Shown in pieces: positions 44,483 to 54,448 of a stretch of DNA of 64,000 nucleotides. The number at the start of each line of letters is the position of its first letter. Position 1 is the first letter of the stretch. Under the pieces are notes generated by a model. The model was not told where the DNA came from. It was given only the letters and a program-made list of their open reading frames with translations, and ran no database searches. Origin of the DNA: Adiantum capillus-veneris (lineage: Eukaryota; Streptophyta; Polypodiopsida; Polypodiales; Pteridaceae); NCBI GenBank assembly GCA_014529385.2, contig CM043968.1:125982018-126046017 (forward strand), given 5' to 3'. A program made the position numbers and the translations under genes.

Positions 44483-45382
44483 TTACTCATATGGGTTTGT
44501 TGTCGATAGGGAAGGACACATTTTACGTTTAGGTACCCAAATTTGCTCATTTCCATCATAGTAGCCTTGGGCTTCTAATAGTTGTTTTGGAATCCATCGT
44601 GATTTGGTCTTGACTCTCTTAGGGCGCGCTCTTGGTTTTCCCAGGAAATTTTTTCTTGGAATGGATGGGAGGGTTGAGGTAGTTGGAAGTAAGGCCTTGG
44701 GGACCCATTGATATGTACTCTTAGGTCGTGCAGGTTGACTACGTGCAATATTACTGCTTGCTGCAACTACAAGTGTTGAAGTGCTAGATTCATGGGTAGC
44801 CGGCAAAGACGAGTTAACCACCTTGGCTTGTGAATGTTGGCTATCCTTCAACTTTGCTAGAGTTTGCAACGTAGGTGACTTTGCTTGAATGATAGGGGTA
44901 AGAGTCGGTGGTCGCGTCGTGACACTAACAGTATCCCAATCAATAGTGCATTTGGTTGCCAACATCCACGTGCGTCCCAAGTTTACGTGGCCTTCCATAG
45001 CTCCCGCGGGCATGACTAGAAACCTCTGCACTATGCTTCCATTGTCATAGACAACAGGGGTCTGAAGGACTCCAAGAATAGCAGTTTTCTTTTTATTAAT
45101 GCCCTTGACTTGCATTGTACTCGGGGATAGGGTCGGTTTCCCTAATTGACACCAAACTCCATAGGATAACAAATTGTGTTTAGCTCCCGTATCTAATAAG
45201 GCATTGTATAGCACTTTACCATAGGGGCTATTTAGCTCAATTGGGTATCGTAGGGGTGGCTCAGATTCTAATGATTCGTCATCTGTGTCCTCGAAAAATG
45301 CTTGCGTGATTCCCAGATTAGCCTCTCGTTGGCGTCTAAGACGTTGTTGTTGTTCTTGAGCCTCAACTCTTGCTTGGATTTT
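44483..45382 (-). pseudogene. Element D PR2: second retropepsin-like domain, downstream of integrase
   Basis: Same frame as the integrase, which ends at the TAA at 45383-45385. An open linker rich in Gln, Arg and Glu (RVEAQEQQQRLRRQREANLG) leads to LYNALLDTGAKHNLLSYGVW (Asp codon 45191-45193), a retropepsin active site. HVNLGRTWMLATKCTIDWDT has the matching L-G motif 71 residues later and the I-D-W end typical of Ty3 proteases. The flap region lies between (PSTMQVKGINKKKTAILGVL). The C-terminal part is basic with three repeats: TYQWVPKALL, KSRWIPKQLL and EQIWVPKRKM. The nearest interpretation is a protease paralogue; whether it cleaves anything cannot be seen. Confidence 0.88.
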
Positions 45383-46447
45383 TTAAAGCTCTGCTTGTTC
45401 CTTGGCAGCCTTCTTTTGATGGATGGCTTGCAACTCTTCCTGGCTTAGAGGATCATAATATCTTTTGAATTTACTCCCATTAAGGAATCCAATGGTTTCA
45501 ACTCCATCTAGAGTCTCTACGCGAATGGTACCTTGCGGGGTAATTTCACACACTCGATATGGTCCCTTACCAGCGTATTTCAATTTCTTCTTTTCATTAC
45601 GTACCCCGTACATAAGAACTTTATCACCAACCTTGATGTCTTTATCCTTTAAATGGCTATCAAACCACTTCTTTCTCCTATCCTTCTCCACTAGAGCATT
45701 TCGCACAACTAATTGCCTCTCTTCATCTAGCCTTTCCAGGATATATAATCGCTCCACTAAGGGGTTACCATCCCAACCTTCTTGAGAAGCTACTCGAAGA
45801 CTAGGAATGACAAACTCCCATGGCATAACTGCTTCTTGGCCATACACCATCTTAAACGGTGTGCAATTAATAGCAAGTTTATACACAGTACGATAAGCCT
45901 ATAAAGCTGATGTAAGCTTTAGGTCCCAATCAGTGCGATGAGCCTCAACTGTCTTTGTCAAAATGGAGATGAGAGTTTTGTTGGTACTCTCAGCTTGGCC
46001 ATTTGCTTGGGGATAATAGGGTGTAGACTTGTGGTGAGATATCATGAAGTTTGATGTGAGTTCTTTTATTACTTCATTTATAAAATGAGTTCCATTGTCA
46101 CTCACAAGTTCAAAGGGACATCCAAAACGTGTGATAATGTTCTCAAAGAGGAACTTAGCTGTTGTTTTTGCATCCGCCTTTCGTGTTGCTTTTGCTTCAG
46201 CCCATTTGGTTACATAGTCGGTAGCCACAATGATATATCGTGATTGCGTGTTACGTGCAGCCGGACTAATCGGTCCTACAAAGTCTAAGCCCCACTTTTC
46301 AAATGGTTGGGTTACCTTGATGGGATGTAGAGACATCCTATCCCTTCTTTGTGGCTTGTTGAAGCGTTGGCATTCATCACATCCCTTTGCAAAAAGTGAT
46401 GCATCCTTAAACAGAGTGGGCCACCAATAGCCTGACTGTAAGATCTT
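45383..46447 (-). pseudogene. Element D integrase
   Basis: Begins after a TGA (46448-46450) in the middle of the zinc module: AHMGVVGGHFLGN lies before it and GYWWPTLFKDASLFAKGCDE with CQRF after it. The core has FEKWGLDFVGPIS, FELVSDNGTHFI and ANGQAESTNKT, giving D, D and E. A TAG at 45899-45901 falls in the conserved segment before AYRTVYK. The C-terminal domain is KYAGKGPYRVCEITPQGTIR. No chromodomain; the frame passes through YYDPLSQEELQAIHQKKAA to a TAA and PR2. The same linker motif is present in element C. Confidence 0.92.
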
Positions 46448-49075
46448 TCAGGCAGTCAAGTTTCCTAAAAAGTGACCACCAACTACACCCATGTGTGCCT
46501 CTTGTAGAATATATAAATACTCATCCTCGCAGGCACAGCGTCTAAGAACATCATCTTTTCCTCTCTTATAGAGAGTTCCAGCCAGTAAGCAATAGGGTTC
46601 GCATTCCTTGATTAATTTTCGAGCTATATCTTTTCGCAGTTCCTTGGGTGGAAAACCATTAACTAAGAAGTTAACAATCTTTTCACTCCATTCAGGAATT
46701 GTCTCAACAATGAACAAAGGAGTATCAGGCAATTCATCATCAACCCCCGTAGGAGCTTTGCCATTAGGGATACGAGATAAATGATCCGCCATGACATGTT
46801 TCCTCCCAGGCCTCACAACAACGGTGAAGTCAAACTCAAGAAGAATTAACAACCATCGTGTAATTCGACCTGTGGAACACGGCTTGTTTACCAAATATAG
46901 CAATGCTTGATGATCAACATAAAACACAAACTTGGTAGCAAGAAGGTAATGGCGAAATTTCTTTACTGCGTAAATCATAGCTAGACCTTCGCGCTCTGTA
47001 GTAGTGTAGTTCATCTCGGCATCATTTAATTGGCGACTTGCAAAGCTAATAGGGTAGTCCAATTTATGTTCTCCTGGTTGAGTTAGAACACACCCAATAG
47101 CAAAATTTGATGCATCAATATGCACATGAAAAGGTACATTCCAATTGGGTGTTCGCAGGATTGGAGCACTTGTTAGGGCCTTCTTTAATAACTCATAAGA
47201 TTGATGACATTCTTCCGTCCAGTGAAACTCGATAAGAAGCTTGTACAATGGACGCGCTATCTCGGCAAATTTTAAAATAAATCTTCGATAATAACCAACA
47301 TGGCCCATAAATCTTTGAACTCCTTTATAGTTCGTAGGTGGTGGCAAATCGGCAATGGCTTTAATCTTACTCTCATCTGTGGATATCCCGTTCTTGGACA
47401 CTATATGCCATAGAATGACTCCATGCTTAACCCAAAATTGGCATTTGAAAGGGTTCAATGAGATGCGATAAAATCTGCACCTTTCAAATATTTTTCGTAG
47501 ATATAACAAATGCTTCTCCCAAGAAGAATAAACACAAAGGTCGTCTAGTAAAGCTTCACAAAACTCCCTTAGAAATTCTTTAAACGCAGTGTTTATTAAT
47601 CGTTGGAATGTAGCAGGTGCATTCGTTAAGCCAAAAGCCATAACACGAAATGCAAACACTCCAAACTCTGTGATAAAAGCAGTTTTAGCTTGGTCCTCTA
47701 ATGCAATTGTGATTTGATTGTAACCAGAGTACCCATCTAAAAAGCTATAAGCTTCCTTGCCCGCAACTCTTTCAAGCACGTGTTCTGAATATGGCAAGGG
47801 ATAATGATCTCTCCTAGTAGCTGCATTAACTTTCTTGAGGTCCACGCACACTCTTAGTTTCCCATTCTTTTTTGGCACAATGACTATTGGAGAAACCCAT
47901 TCTGAGTGCTCAATAGGGTATATGAATCCACACTGGATAAGTTTTTCAATCTCCTCTTGTACAATTTTGGCGTACTTAGGATTCATTGGATAGGGTCGTT
48001 GCTGGACGGGTTTAGCAGTGTTGATCATGGGAATTGTATGTTGCACCACAGAAGGTGGAAGGCCCTTCATGTCATGATATGTCCAAGCAAAGATATCCTT
48101 GTATTCCTTGAGGAGCTCCTTAAGTACAGACTCTTCAGTTTCGGTAAGGTCTTGAGCAATAAAAACTGGTTTAGACTCCTCACCTAGTTCTGCTAATTCT
48201 ATCTCTTTAACTACCGCTGGACCATCATAGACTCCACTGCTTCCATTGGTAGGTATTCGTTGGGCTTTGGCATACACAACCTTTCGCTCCCCCGTGGTAT
48301 AAGATTTAAAATGTTTAGGAGCCGTATGTAAGTCAGCAGGCTCTTGTCCTGACGGAGACCTTTCTTTTAGTTCTGCCTCCTTTTGTTGTTGTGCTAACTC
48401 TCGGTTTTGACTTCTTCTTATAGTTCGACTCAATTTCGGCTCTGTAACCTCCAATTGAGCAAGGTCAATGGGTCGCGGGCTGCACCACATGACACTCTGG
48501 AGATGTTCACCCCAATTGTCTACTAGCTTTCGATGAGCATCACATGCCCCTAGATAGCTAAGCCATTCTGCAGTAGATCTTTCCTTGTTTATCCTAGCTC
48601 TCACATTCGCTCGATATCGTCGTCTCTTATATGACCTTTGTTTCTTGTTAAGGTTTTGATTTTGGTAAATGTTTGAACTCGACTCGCTTGATAGGTCTTC
48701 GCTTGTATCTTCTTCACTCTCATATAAATTACCATAGATGGTCGTACTAGACCTTGAGTGTTCAGTTTCTATACTTGGCTCACTCGATGTTTCCTTAGGT
48801 TCTAAATCCATTTCTCCCTGAGATCCAGTTTCTGATGTGTATTGGCCTGAAGCCTTTGAAGAATCATCGGTTTCACTCTCAGGTAGGTGTGCCTCTTTCT
48901 TATCATCGGATGTTACATGCGCTACACCTAACATGTTTACTGGTGCAATGTGTGGTATCTCTTCCCCATCTGGTGTTACCCAGGTTGTTCCTCTAGCTCC
49001 CCATGTATCTATAGTTGCCGCTAGGTGTACCCAATCGACATTGTCTGACTCAGCCATTCCAGGTAGGATATCCAT
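46448..49075 (-). CDS. Element D RT, RNase H and integrase N-terminus (open 875 residues)
   Basis: Opens with an ATG at 49075, although the frame is also open back to the TAG at 49118. The first 280 residues are acidic and Ser-rich, then Arg-rich. RT spans about 340-590: [60 protein letters not shown] and LLDDLCVYSSW (Asp pair at 47540-47545, residues 511-512). RNase H spans about 645-760: FHVHIDASNFAIGCVLTQPG, NYTTTEREGLAMIYAVKKFR, YVDHQALLYLVN, ADHLSRIPNG. It ends within the integrase zinc module at a TGA. Motifs are intact. Confidence 0.95.
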   Translation of the reverse strand: MDILPGMAESDNVDWVHLAATIDTWGARGTTWVTPDGEEIPHIAPVNMLGVAHVTSDDKKEAHLPESETDDSSKASGQYTSETGSQGEMDLEPKETSSEPSIETEHSRSSTTIYGNLYESEEDTSEDLSSESSSNIYQNQNLNKKQRSYKRRRYRANVRARINKERSTAEWLSYLGACDAHRKLVDNWGEHLQSVMWCSPRPIDLAQLEVTEPKLSRTIRRSQNRELAQQQKEAELKERSPSGQEPADLHTAPKHFKSYTTGERKVVYAKAQRIPTNGSSGVYDGPAVVKEIELAELGEESKPVFIAQDLTETEESVLKELLKEYKDIFAWTYHDMKGLPPSVVQHTIPMINTAKPVQQRPYPMNPKYAKIVQEEIEKLIQCGFIYPIEHSEWVSPIVIVPKKNGKLRVCVDLKKVNAATRRDHYPLPYSEHVLERVAGKEAYSFLDGYSGYNQITIALEDQAKTAFITEFGVFAFRVMAFGLTNAPATFQRLINTAFKEFLREFCEALLDDLCVYSSWEKHLLYLRKIFERCRFYRISLNPFKCQFWVKHGVILWHIVSKNGISTDESKIKAIADLPPPTNYKGVQRFMGHVGYYRRFILKFAEIARPLYKLLIEFHWTEECHQSYELLKKALTSAPILRTPNWNVPFHVHIDASNFAIGCVLTQPGEHKLDYPISFASRQLNDAEMNYTTTEREGLAMIYAVKKFRHYLLATKFVFYVDHQALLYLVNKPCSTGRITRWLLILLEFDFTVVVRPGRKHVMADHLSRIPNGKAPTGVDDELPDTPLFIVETIPEWSEKIVNFLVNGFPPKELRKDIARKLIKECEPYCLLAGTLYKRGKDDVLRRCACEDEYLYILQEAHMGVVGGHFLGNLTA

Positions 49076-49117
49076 ATAAGGAGAGTTCTCCCCAATATCC
49101 GTGTCTTCGTTACACGT

Positions 49118-50377
49118 CTAACAATACTGTAATGGAGCTGAGTGAATTGTTGTGTCTGATCGATTATCAATGATGAATTTATTTCCTAGAGGATGCGTTC
49201 GACCACTTAAAAGATCAACTCGAATGACAGAGTCTTGGAACTGTAAGTAGACGTGGTTTTTGGACCAGTCATGCACCATTTTTGCTTCCCTCATGAATGG
49301 ACGCCTTAAGATCATCTCAAATGACATAGGATGCTTGGAAAAATCCATAACAATGAAAGTCTGCCTTACCTTGTGTCCCAAGACCTTGATCCTGAGATCC
49401 TTAAGCATTCCAATAGGCGTAACAATAGATCCATTAGCCATTTTTACCACTACGCTTGTGGCTTCAAGGTGAGGTCGCCCCATAGACTCCCAACAACTCT
49501 TTGTCACCATGCTGACTCCCGCACCACCGTCAAGGACTCCCTTTACAGTTAATCCTTTAGTAGTGATTGGTAGAGTAGCATTAGATTCATCACCTTCAAA
49601 GTATTGCCCCAACTTGTTAACGAGTACTTCAATTACAGATTCATGTCCCGCTAGGTCAGATGGTGGTGCTAAATGTTCCTCATCATTCATTACCGAGTCA
49701 GGTTTGTTCATATGTGCAAACTGTTGTAATCCGGCATGTAATTCTCCATTGAGAAAGGCTCGAAGAGCTGAGACTAGCTCGGGTTCTTTATATAGTTTGG
49801 ACATGATGGTGGTTCTAACTTCTGAAGACATGAAATCCATCAATTTGGCAACATTTAATGGCATCTTGTGGGACGTAGGACCCTGAAAAGAGAATGGTGA
49901 AGATGGAATCTCCACTTCCTCAAGGGGGTCGGGCATTCCCTCACCAAACATTCTCTCTAGTAGGAAAGGTGTGTGTCCACTTTCAGATGTCCTACCCTCA
50001 CTCTCTTCCCGAATGATGCTGGGTATAGCTAATGGCGTGTAGTTCTTGTGAGGTTGAACTTGTGTGGGAAACACTGTGTCCGACATCTGGATGTGTTTGG
50101 GTTCAGGTTCTAATGTTCGTTGAGTTTCTTCCACCAAACCCCTCAGTTGTTGGACTCGTTCAATTTCCACTGTTGGGTTTGGATAGGTTCCAATCTTTCT
50201 CTTGCAATCCTCATTTTTTGTCTCTCGTGGCTTATCTTGGGGGTTCGCAACTGGGTAGTTTAACTTTGAATACTCTTTTGGTGTTCGTCGTAATTCCCTC
50301 TCGTGATCCTCCTCACTGGCTTTTTCCTTTGTAGTAACAGTTTTGGTCTCCGTGGTCTCTATCGAATCTGAGTCATC
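49118..50377 (-). pseudogene. Element D PR1: retropepsin in the usual position
   Basis: Continuous with gag in frame after the TAG at 50378-50380 and ended by the TAG at 49118-49120. About 280 residues of spacer (SIIREESEGRTSESGHTPFL, KLMDFMSSEVRTTIMSKLYK) precede KGVLDGGAGVSMVTKSCWES (Asp codon 49529-49531). MSFEMILRRPFMREAKMVHD lies 74 residues later. Two key positions are altered: D-S/T-G is D-G-G, and the terminal I-L-G is I-L-R. Element C keeps D-S-G and I-L-G here, so PR1 of D may be impaired. Confidence 0.88.
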
Positions 50378-53300
50378 CTAAGGGTCATTCATATACACGG
50401 GATCCTCTCCTGTCCCTATGTTAGTCTTTGAACTAGGTTTTGAGCTAGAAGCATTAAGGGATTTCTTTCTTCGTGTTTTCTTCTTTCTCGCTCGGCCAAT
50501 GGACGCAACATCTCTCTCTTCGAGGATGTAATTTTGCTTTTGGAGCATTGACCGTGTGAGTGCATTCACTGGTGCTATGTTTATAGTTGGTGGTGTCCCA
50601 TCAACAATCTCTATTATGTTCAATGGTGTGATTTTCGGTGCGTTTGGATTGTTAGGACACTGTGCGATCAAATGATCTATTCCACAACGATTACAAGTGA
50701 GTATTGGCATTGCCAATGCACTCCCTTGACTGTTTTGCATTAGTGCGGCATTCTTTTGTATTCTAATGGGGCACTCAGCTACTCGATGTGGTCCACCACA
50801 TTCGTAGCACTGAAGAGGTGGTCTCCTGGCAAAACTATTAATGTTTTGGCCTCTTGCTGCTAGCGCAGTAGCTTGATATACCGGTTTGATTTGTCCCCAA
50901 TGGTCTTCCATATAGTACATGGGACACTCCTCAAGCATGTCGACTCCATAGGTGATACTAGAGTCTATGTCCTCTTCGCAATCTACATAAGTACTAGATG
51001 ACTCGCAACCTATTTGGTTCATAGGTGTAACTCTTGGATGAGGGGGTTGCGGTCCTAGCACTGGAGGTGGCAACGGTGTGGTTTGGACCACATTTTGGGT
51101 TCTAGGGACCATGTGCTGTAATGGCAATTGTTGCTCCATGGGTAGGGTAGGCATCAATGCAGGAACTCGAGGTGAGTCTGCCCAAGCTATAGGCGGTCTA
51201 TTTTCCATGATGCGTTTAAGCATTAGGCAATCCTTCGCTTGATGGCCATACCTACCACACGCGTTACAAGTCCCGTTAAACTTTACTCTGAAACTAGGGC
51301 ATTCACTCGTAGTATGTGGGCCCAAGCAAATTGAGCACCATTGTTGCTCCCTTCTTGGATACATATGAGTGTTTTGTGGAGCACGATTACCCCTAAGGCT
51401 TTCTTGGATGGCCTTTGTGAGATCTGCCAAAGTCATCTCAGATATCGTTTGCTCTTTCACGATTGGCTTTATCTTCATTGGCTCATGCCCTGATGCTTGG
51501 GAGCTACTTGACTTCGGCTCGGCAGACACTCTTTCTCCTGCAATCATTAAATTATCCTCCAATTGGATTGCATTCATGGTGACTGCTTCCCAAGTAGTGA
51601 TACCTCTAATGACTAGGCCATTATAGATAATTTCATGTCGTAGTCCCCTAATGAATCTATCAAGCAATTGGTTGTTGTTGAATCGCTCGTTTGGATTGCA
51701 TCGAGAATTCAAATTCTTTAGGCGACTAATGAAGTCTCTCACGGATTCACCTTCTTCTCGTTGGGCTTTCTGGAGCTGAGAGGCTACACCCCAAAGTACT
51801 CCGTCTCGTATGTATTCTTTTAAGAACAGTCTCCTAAGAGTAGAGTAGATCGTTTTTTCTTCTACTCTTAAGGTTCTATACCAATCTCCAGCCTTTCCGC
51901 TTAAGGTCAAACTCAAAGCCTTACACTTATGTAGCTCATTGTGCTCTTCCAAGGAATCGCACACATGTTCAAAGACTTCCATATGCTTTCTAGCATCTCC
52001 GTCTCCATTGAATTTCTGTGTGAGCTTAGCTACTTGAACTGCCTTGCTCCTAGGCTTTCTATTAGGTGCACCACGCATGTTTTCCGCAATAGAGCGACCG
52101 ATAGTTTGAGCAAATGCTGCCAAATCTCCTATTTGAGCAGGTATAATGGGTGTATGTGCTCCTGGAACCACATGTGAGATGGGAGTTGGCCTTGGCCTTG
52201 GCATACGCGCGGCTCTTGGGTCCCATATTTCGTATGGTGGTGTACCAGACGGTGGTCCAAAGTTTACAGGCGTGGACCTAGGCATAGGGGGTGCTTGATA
52301 TGGCATGTTATTATTAAATGGCATGGCTCCACTTGTATAAGAGCTTGGATAATTCCATTGTGGATTGTAAGCTCTTGGAATAATCGGAGGTGTAGGAGCT
52401 ACATGAGGCTGAGGTACGACAGGTGCACATGATTGATATATACATGTAGGTATAGTTGGGGGCACTGTGCTACTAGGCATCGGCGCAGTGTTAACAAATG
52501 AACTCCATGGTATACTTCTTGTCATGCTCACCATTGGGATATGCATGGTAGCCGTAGTGTCATTAAGAGAAAGATGAGCTAGATCTGGGAAGGTAAAGCT
52601 GCCACTTGTGGGCTCAGATTGTACTGAGGCTCCTGGCGAAACAACATATGGAGGATCAATGGGGCTCACTGAGGGGGTCTCCATTTGTGACAAGGTTGGT
52701 TGGTTGGCCTTTCCCGTATCCAAGAATCTCATTAGGCCTATTGAAGGCATGTTGATCCCTGTGTTCAGTCTTTCTAACTCGACAATCCTATGGAGGACAT
52801 CACAGACTTTCTGTTGTTGCTCATCTATGCTAGTAGCACCCGATGTGGATTGTAGAACATCTAACCAACCCACATGATAGGTGTGTCCTGTGTACCGATC
52901 AGTTAAAGCTTCTGCTTGTAGGTCATACTCCCAATTTTCGTTTAGGAATATCCCATCTAGGCCTGGCGTGCTGGAGGTTTCCCTTGAAGTGGGAGCATTA
53001 TTGCTCCCCATTGCTTGCCCCTCCATGACTGCTACCTTGGGAGCACTCGGTTGCTCGGCTGGTATGATTGTTGTCATAGGAGCCTTTGCTTTCAGGGCTC
53101 GACTTTGTTCTAGCCCTCGTAGGTTCTCAATTTCCCTCTCCCTTGTTGCTTGCATATAGCGTTCGATCTCTTGCACTTCGGCAAGACTCCTACCATCGGG
53201 TAGTAAAACCTCAGAGGGAGATAGTCCTAAAGGATCAGGAGGTGCAGTGGATGGAACATTCACATGCACACTCTCAAGAAGCATAGGGTCCATTTTAGGT

Positions 53301-53653
53301 ATGAATGATGAATTTACTTCCCCACTCCCTTCATTTATTTCATTAACCGCATGTTCGGAGCGAGTAGCTCTACTAAGGGTCTCTTTTAAGCGGCTAAACA
53401 CGCTGGACCCGGGCCGTGGGCCCATGGCATGCATGTCTTGACTTGAACTATCAGGGTTTGGTGTAGGATACCCCTCCATGACTTCGTAGTCAGAGGAAGA
53501 ATCACTAGACGCGATATGAGGATCTTGGGTCGTGCTACCTTGAGTCCCGGCCGAAGGTCCAGAACCTAGGGTGGAGGAATAATGGGTGCCCGCGTAAATG
53601 GAGGCACTACCAATATGCTCGTGCTCTAACACTTGTCCAGAGCGTAGGTTCAT
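50378..53653 (-). CDS. Element D gag, long form with four zinc knuckles
   Basis: The ATG at 53653 (MNLRSGQVLEHEHIG) is the first in frame; 17 further codons upstream begin at a GTG after a TAA. About 1091 residues, long for Ty3 gag. A Ser/Pro-rich N-terminal half is followed by the capsid core at about 540-705 (KLTQKFNGDGDARKHMEVFE, LSLTLSGKAGDWYRTLRVEE, RRLFLKEYIRDGVL). Four knuckles lie at about residues 773 (CSICLGPHTTSEC), 796 (CNACGRYGHQAKDC), 949 (CYECGGPHRVAEC) and 987 (CNRCGIDHLIAQC). Three have the CX2CX3HX4C spacing. A basic segment (RARKKKTRRKKSLNASSSKP) ends it before the TAG. Confidence 0.95.
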   Translation of the reverse strand: MNLRSGQVLEHEHIGSASIYAGTHYSSTLGSGPSAGTQGSTTQDPHIASSDSSSDYEVMEGYPTPNPDSSSQDMHAMGPRPGSSVFSRLKETLSRATRSEHAVNEINEGSGEVNSSFIPKMDPMLLESVHVNVPSTAPPDPLGLSPSEVLLPDGRSLAEVQEIERYMQATREREIENLRGLEQSRALKAKAPMTTIIPAEQPSAPKVAVMEGQAMGSNNAPTSRETSSTPGLDGIFLNENWEYDLQAEALTDRYTGHTYHVGWLDVLQSTSGATSIDEQQQKVCDVLHRIVELERLNTGINMPSIGLMRFLDTGKANQPTLSQMETPSVSPIDPPYVVSPGASVQSEPTSGSFTFPDLAHLSLNDTTATMHIPMVSMTRSIPWSSFVNTAPMPSSTVPPTIPTCIYQSCAPVVPQPHVAPTPPIIPRAYNPQWNYPSSYTSGAMPFNNNMPYQAPPMPRSTPVNFGPPSGTPPYEIWDPRAARMPRPRPTPISHVVPGAHTPIIPAQIGDLAAFAQTIGRSIAENMRGAPNRKPRSKAVQVAKLTQKFNGDGDARKHMEVFEHVCDSLEEHNELHKCKALSLTLSGKAGDWYRTLRVEEKTIYSTLRRLFLKEYIRDGVLWGVASQLQKAQREEGESVRDFISRLKNLNSRCNPNERFNNNQLLDRFIRGLRHEIIYNGLVIRGITTWEAVTMNAIQLEDNLMIAGERVSAEPKSSSSQASGHEPMKIKPIVKEQTISEMTLADLTKAIQESLRGNRAPQNTHMYPRREQQWCSICLGPHTTSECPSFRVKFNGTCNACGRYGHQAKDCLMLKRIMENRPPIAWADSPRVPALMPTLPMEQQLPLQHMVPRTQNVVQTTPLPPPVLGPQPPHPRVTPMNQIGCESSSTYVDCEEDIDSSITYGVDMLEECPMYYMEDHWGQIKPVYQATALAARGQNINSFARRPPLQCYECGGPHRVAECPIRIQKNAALMQNSQGSALAMPILTCNRCGIDHLIAQCPNNPNAPKITPLNIIEIVDGTPPTINIAPVNALTRSMLQKQNYILEERDVASIGRARKKKTRRKKSLNASSSKPSSKTNIGTGEDPVYMNDP

Positions 53654-54426
53654 ATGACTTCCACACTCTAAGCGCGTTGGTGAGTGCCCGTGAAGGCCGC
53701 TCACTTAGTTTTTTTTTTTTTTTTTTATAACCCAAGTTTTTCGTTATTTTTGGTTATTTTTTGTAACCGAGCCACAAAATATGGCATGTAAAAGCTCAAG
53801 ACGAGCGTTTTAGCTAAAGGAACGTGCCGTGCTTTACAGCTCTCTATTCGACTACGTGAAGCCCTCGAAATCCTAAAAATAGTTTTTATAGTCCTCGAAA
53901 TCCTAAAAATAGTTTTTAAATATAAAAATGTGTATAAACTATTTTTTAAAATTGAGGACTAAGGTCTGGGTTTGGGCTTGAGCTTGGGGAATGATCCCCA
54001 GCCCGAAAATAAATTTTTGAAAAAAAAAATTATATATTTTTTTAAAGTCGCTGCGGCCGCGCCGCGCGCGCGCACACACACACTTAACCTACACCTAACT
54101 TATCTACTTACAACTAATGGAGATACTGCCACACACACTCTAACACTGTTTACACAGTACTACAGTAGCTAACAGATCTACAAAACTAACCTTACAGAAC
54201 TAACATTGAACCTTACAGAACTAACATTCCATAGCTAATACCTTAATTCTAACAGTACATTGCAAAAAAATGTAACTTCTTCTTTAACAGAAAACAAAAA
54301 AGACAGTACAGTGTAACAAAAAACCTTCTCCACACAACTACACACACTCATTCCCTATCTTTCCTATGATAGAAATTGCACCACAAGAAAGCGTAAAGTG
54401 CTTAACCGAGCTTAGTGTAGGGCATT
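53654..54426 (-). other. Element D leader
   Basis: The untranslated leader between PBS and gag. It contains a T19 run on the plus strand near 53709-53727 and a CA/CG run at 54058-54081. Two 'cctcgaaatcctaaaaatag' repeats at 53865 and 53895 and a 'taacattgaaccttacagaac' repeat near 54192-54230 are also present. Confidence 0.8.
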
Positions 54427-54444
54427 TCCCCGGCAGCGGCGCCA
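54427..54444 (-). other. Element D primer-binding site (tRNA-Asp)
   Basis: TGGCGCCGCTGCCGGGGA on the minus strand, four bases from the LTR. It matches the complement of the plant tRNA-Asp 3' end except for one position (TGGCGCCGTTGCCGGGGA expected). This primer is characteristic of Athila/Tat-type Ty3 elements. Confidence 0.9.
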
Positions 54445-54448
54445 AAAA

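Noticed and set aside
44483-45214. PR2 as debris from a neighbouring element's gag-protease
   Set aside because: It is in frame with integrase, bounded by an intact PPT and LTR, and the same arrangement occurs in element C.
50378-53704. Plus-strand open frames across element D gag and pol
   Set aside because: All are antisense shadows of a strongly supported minus-strand polyprotein.
53654-53704. GTG at 53704 as the gag start
   Set aside because: It directly follows an in-frame TAA; the ATG at 53653 is the more likely eukaryotic start.
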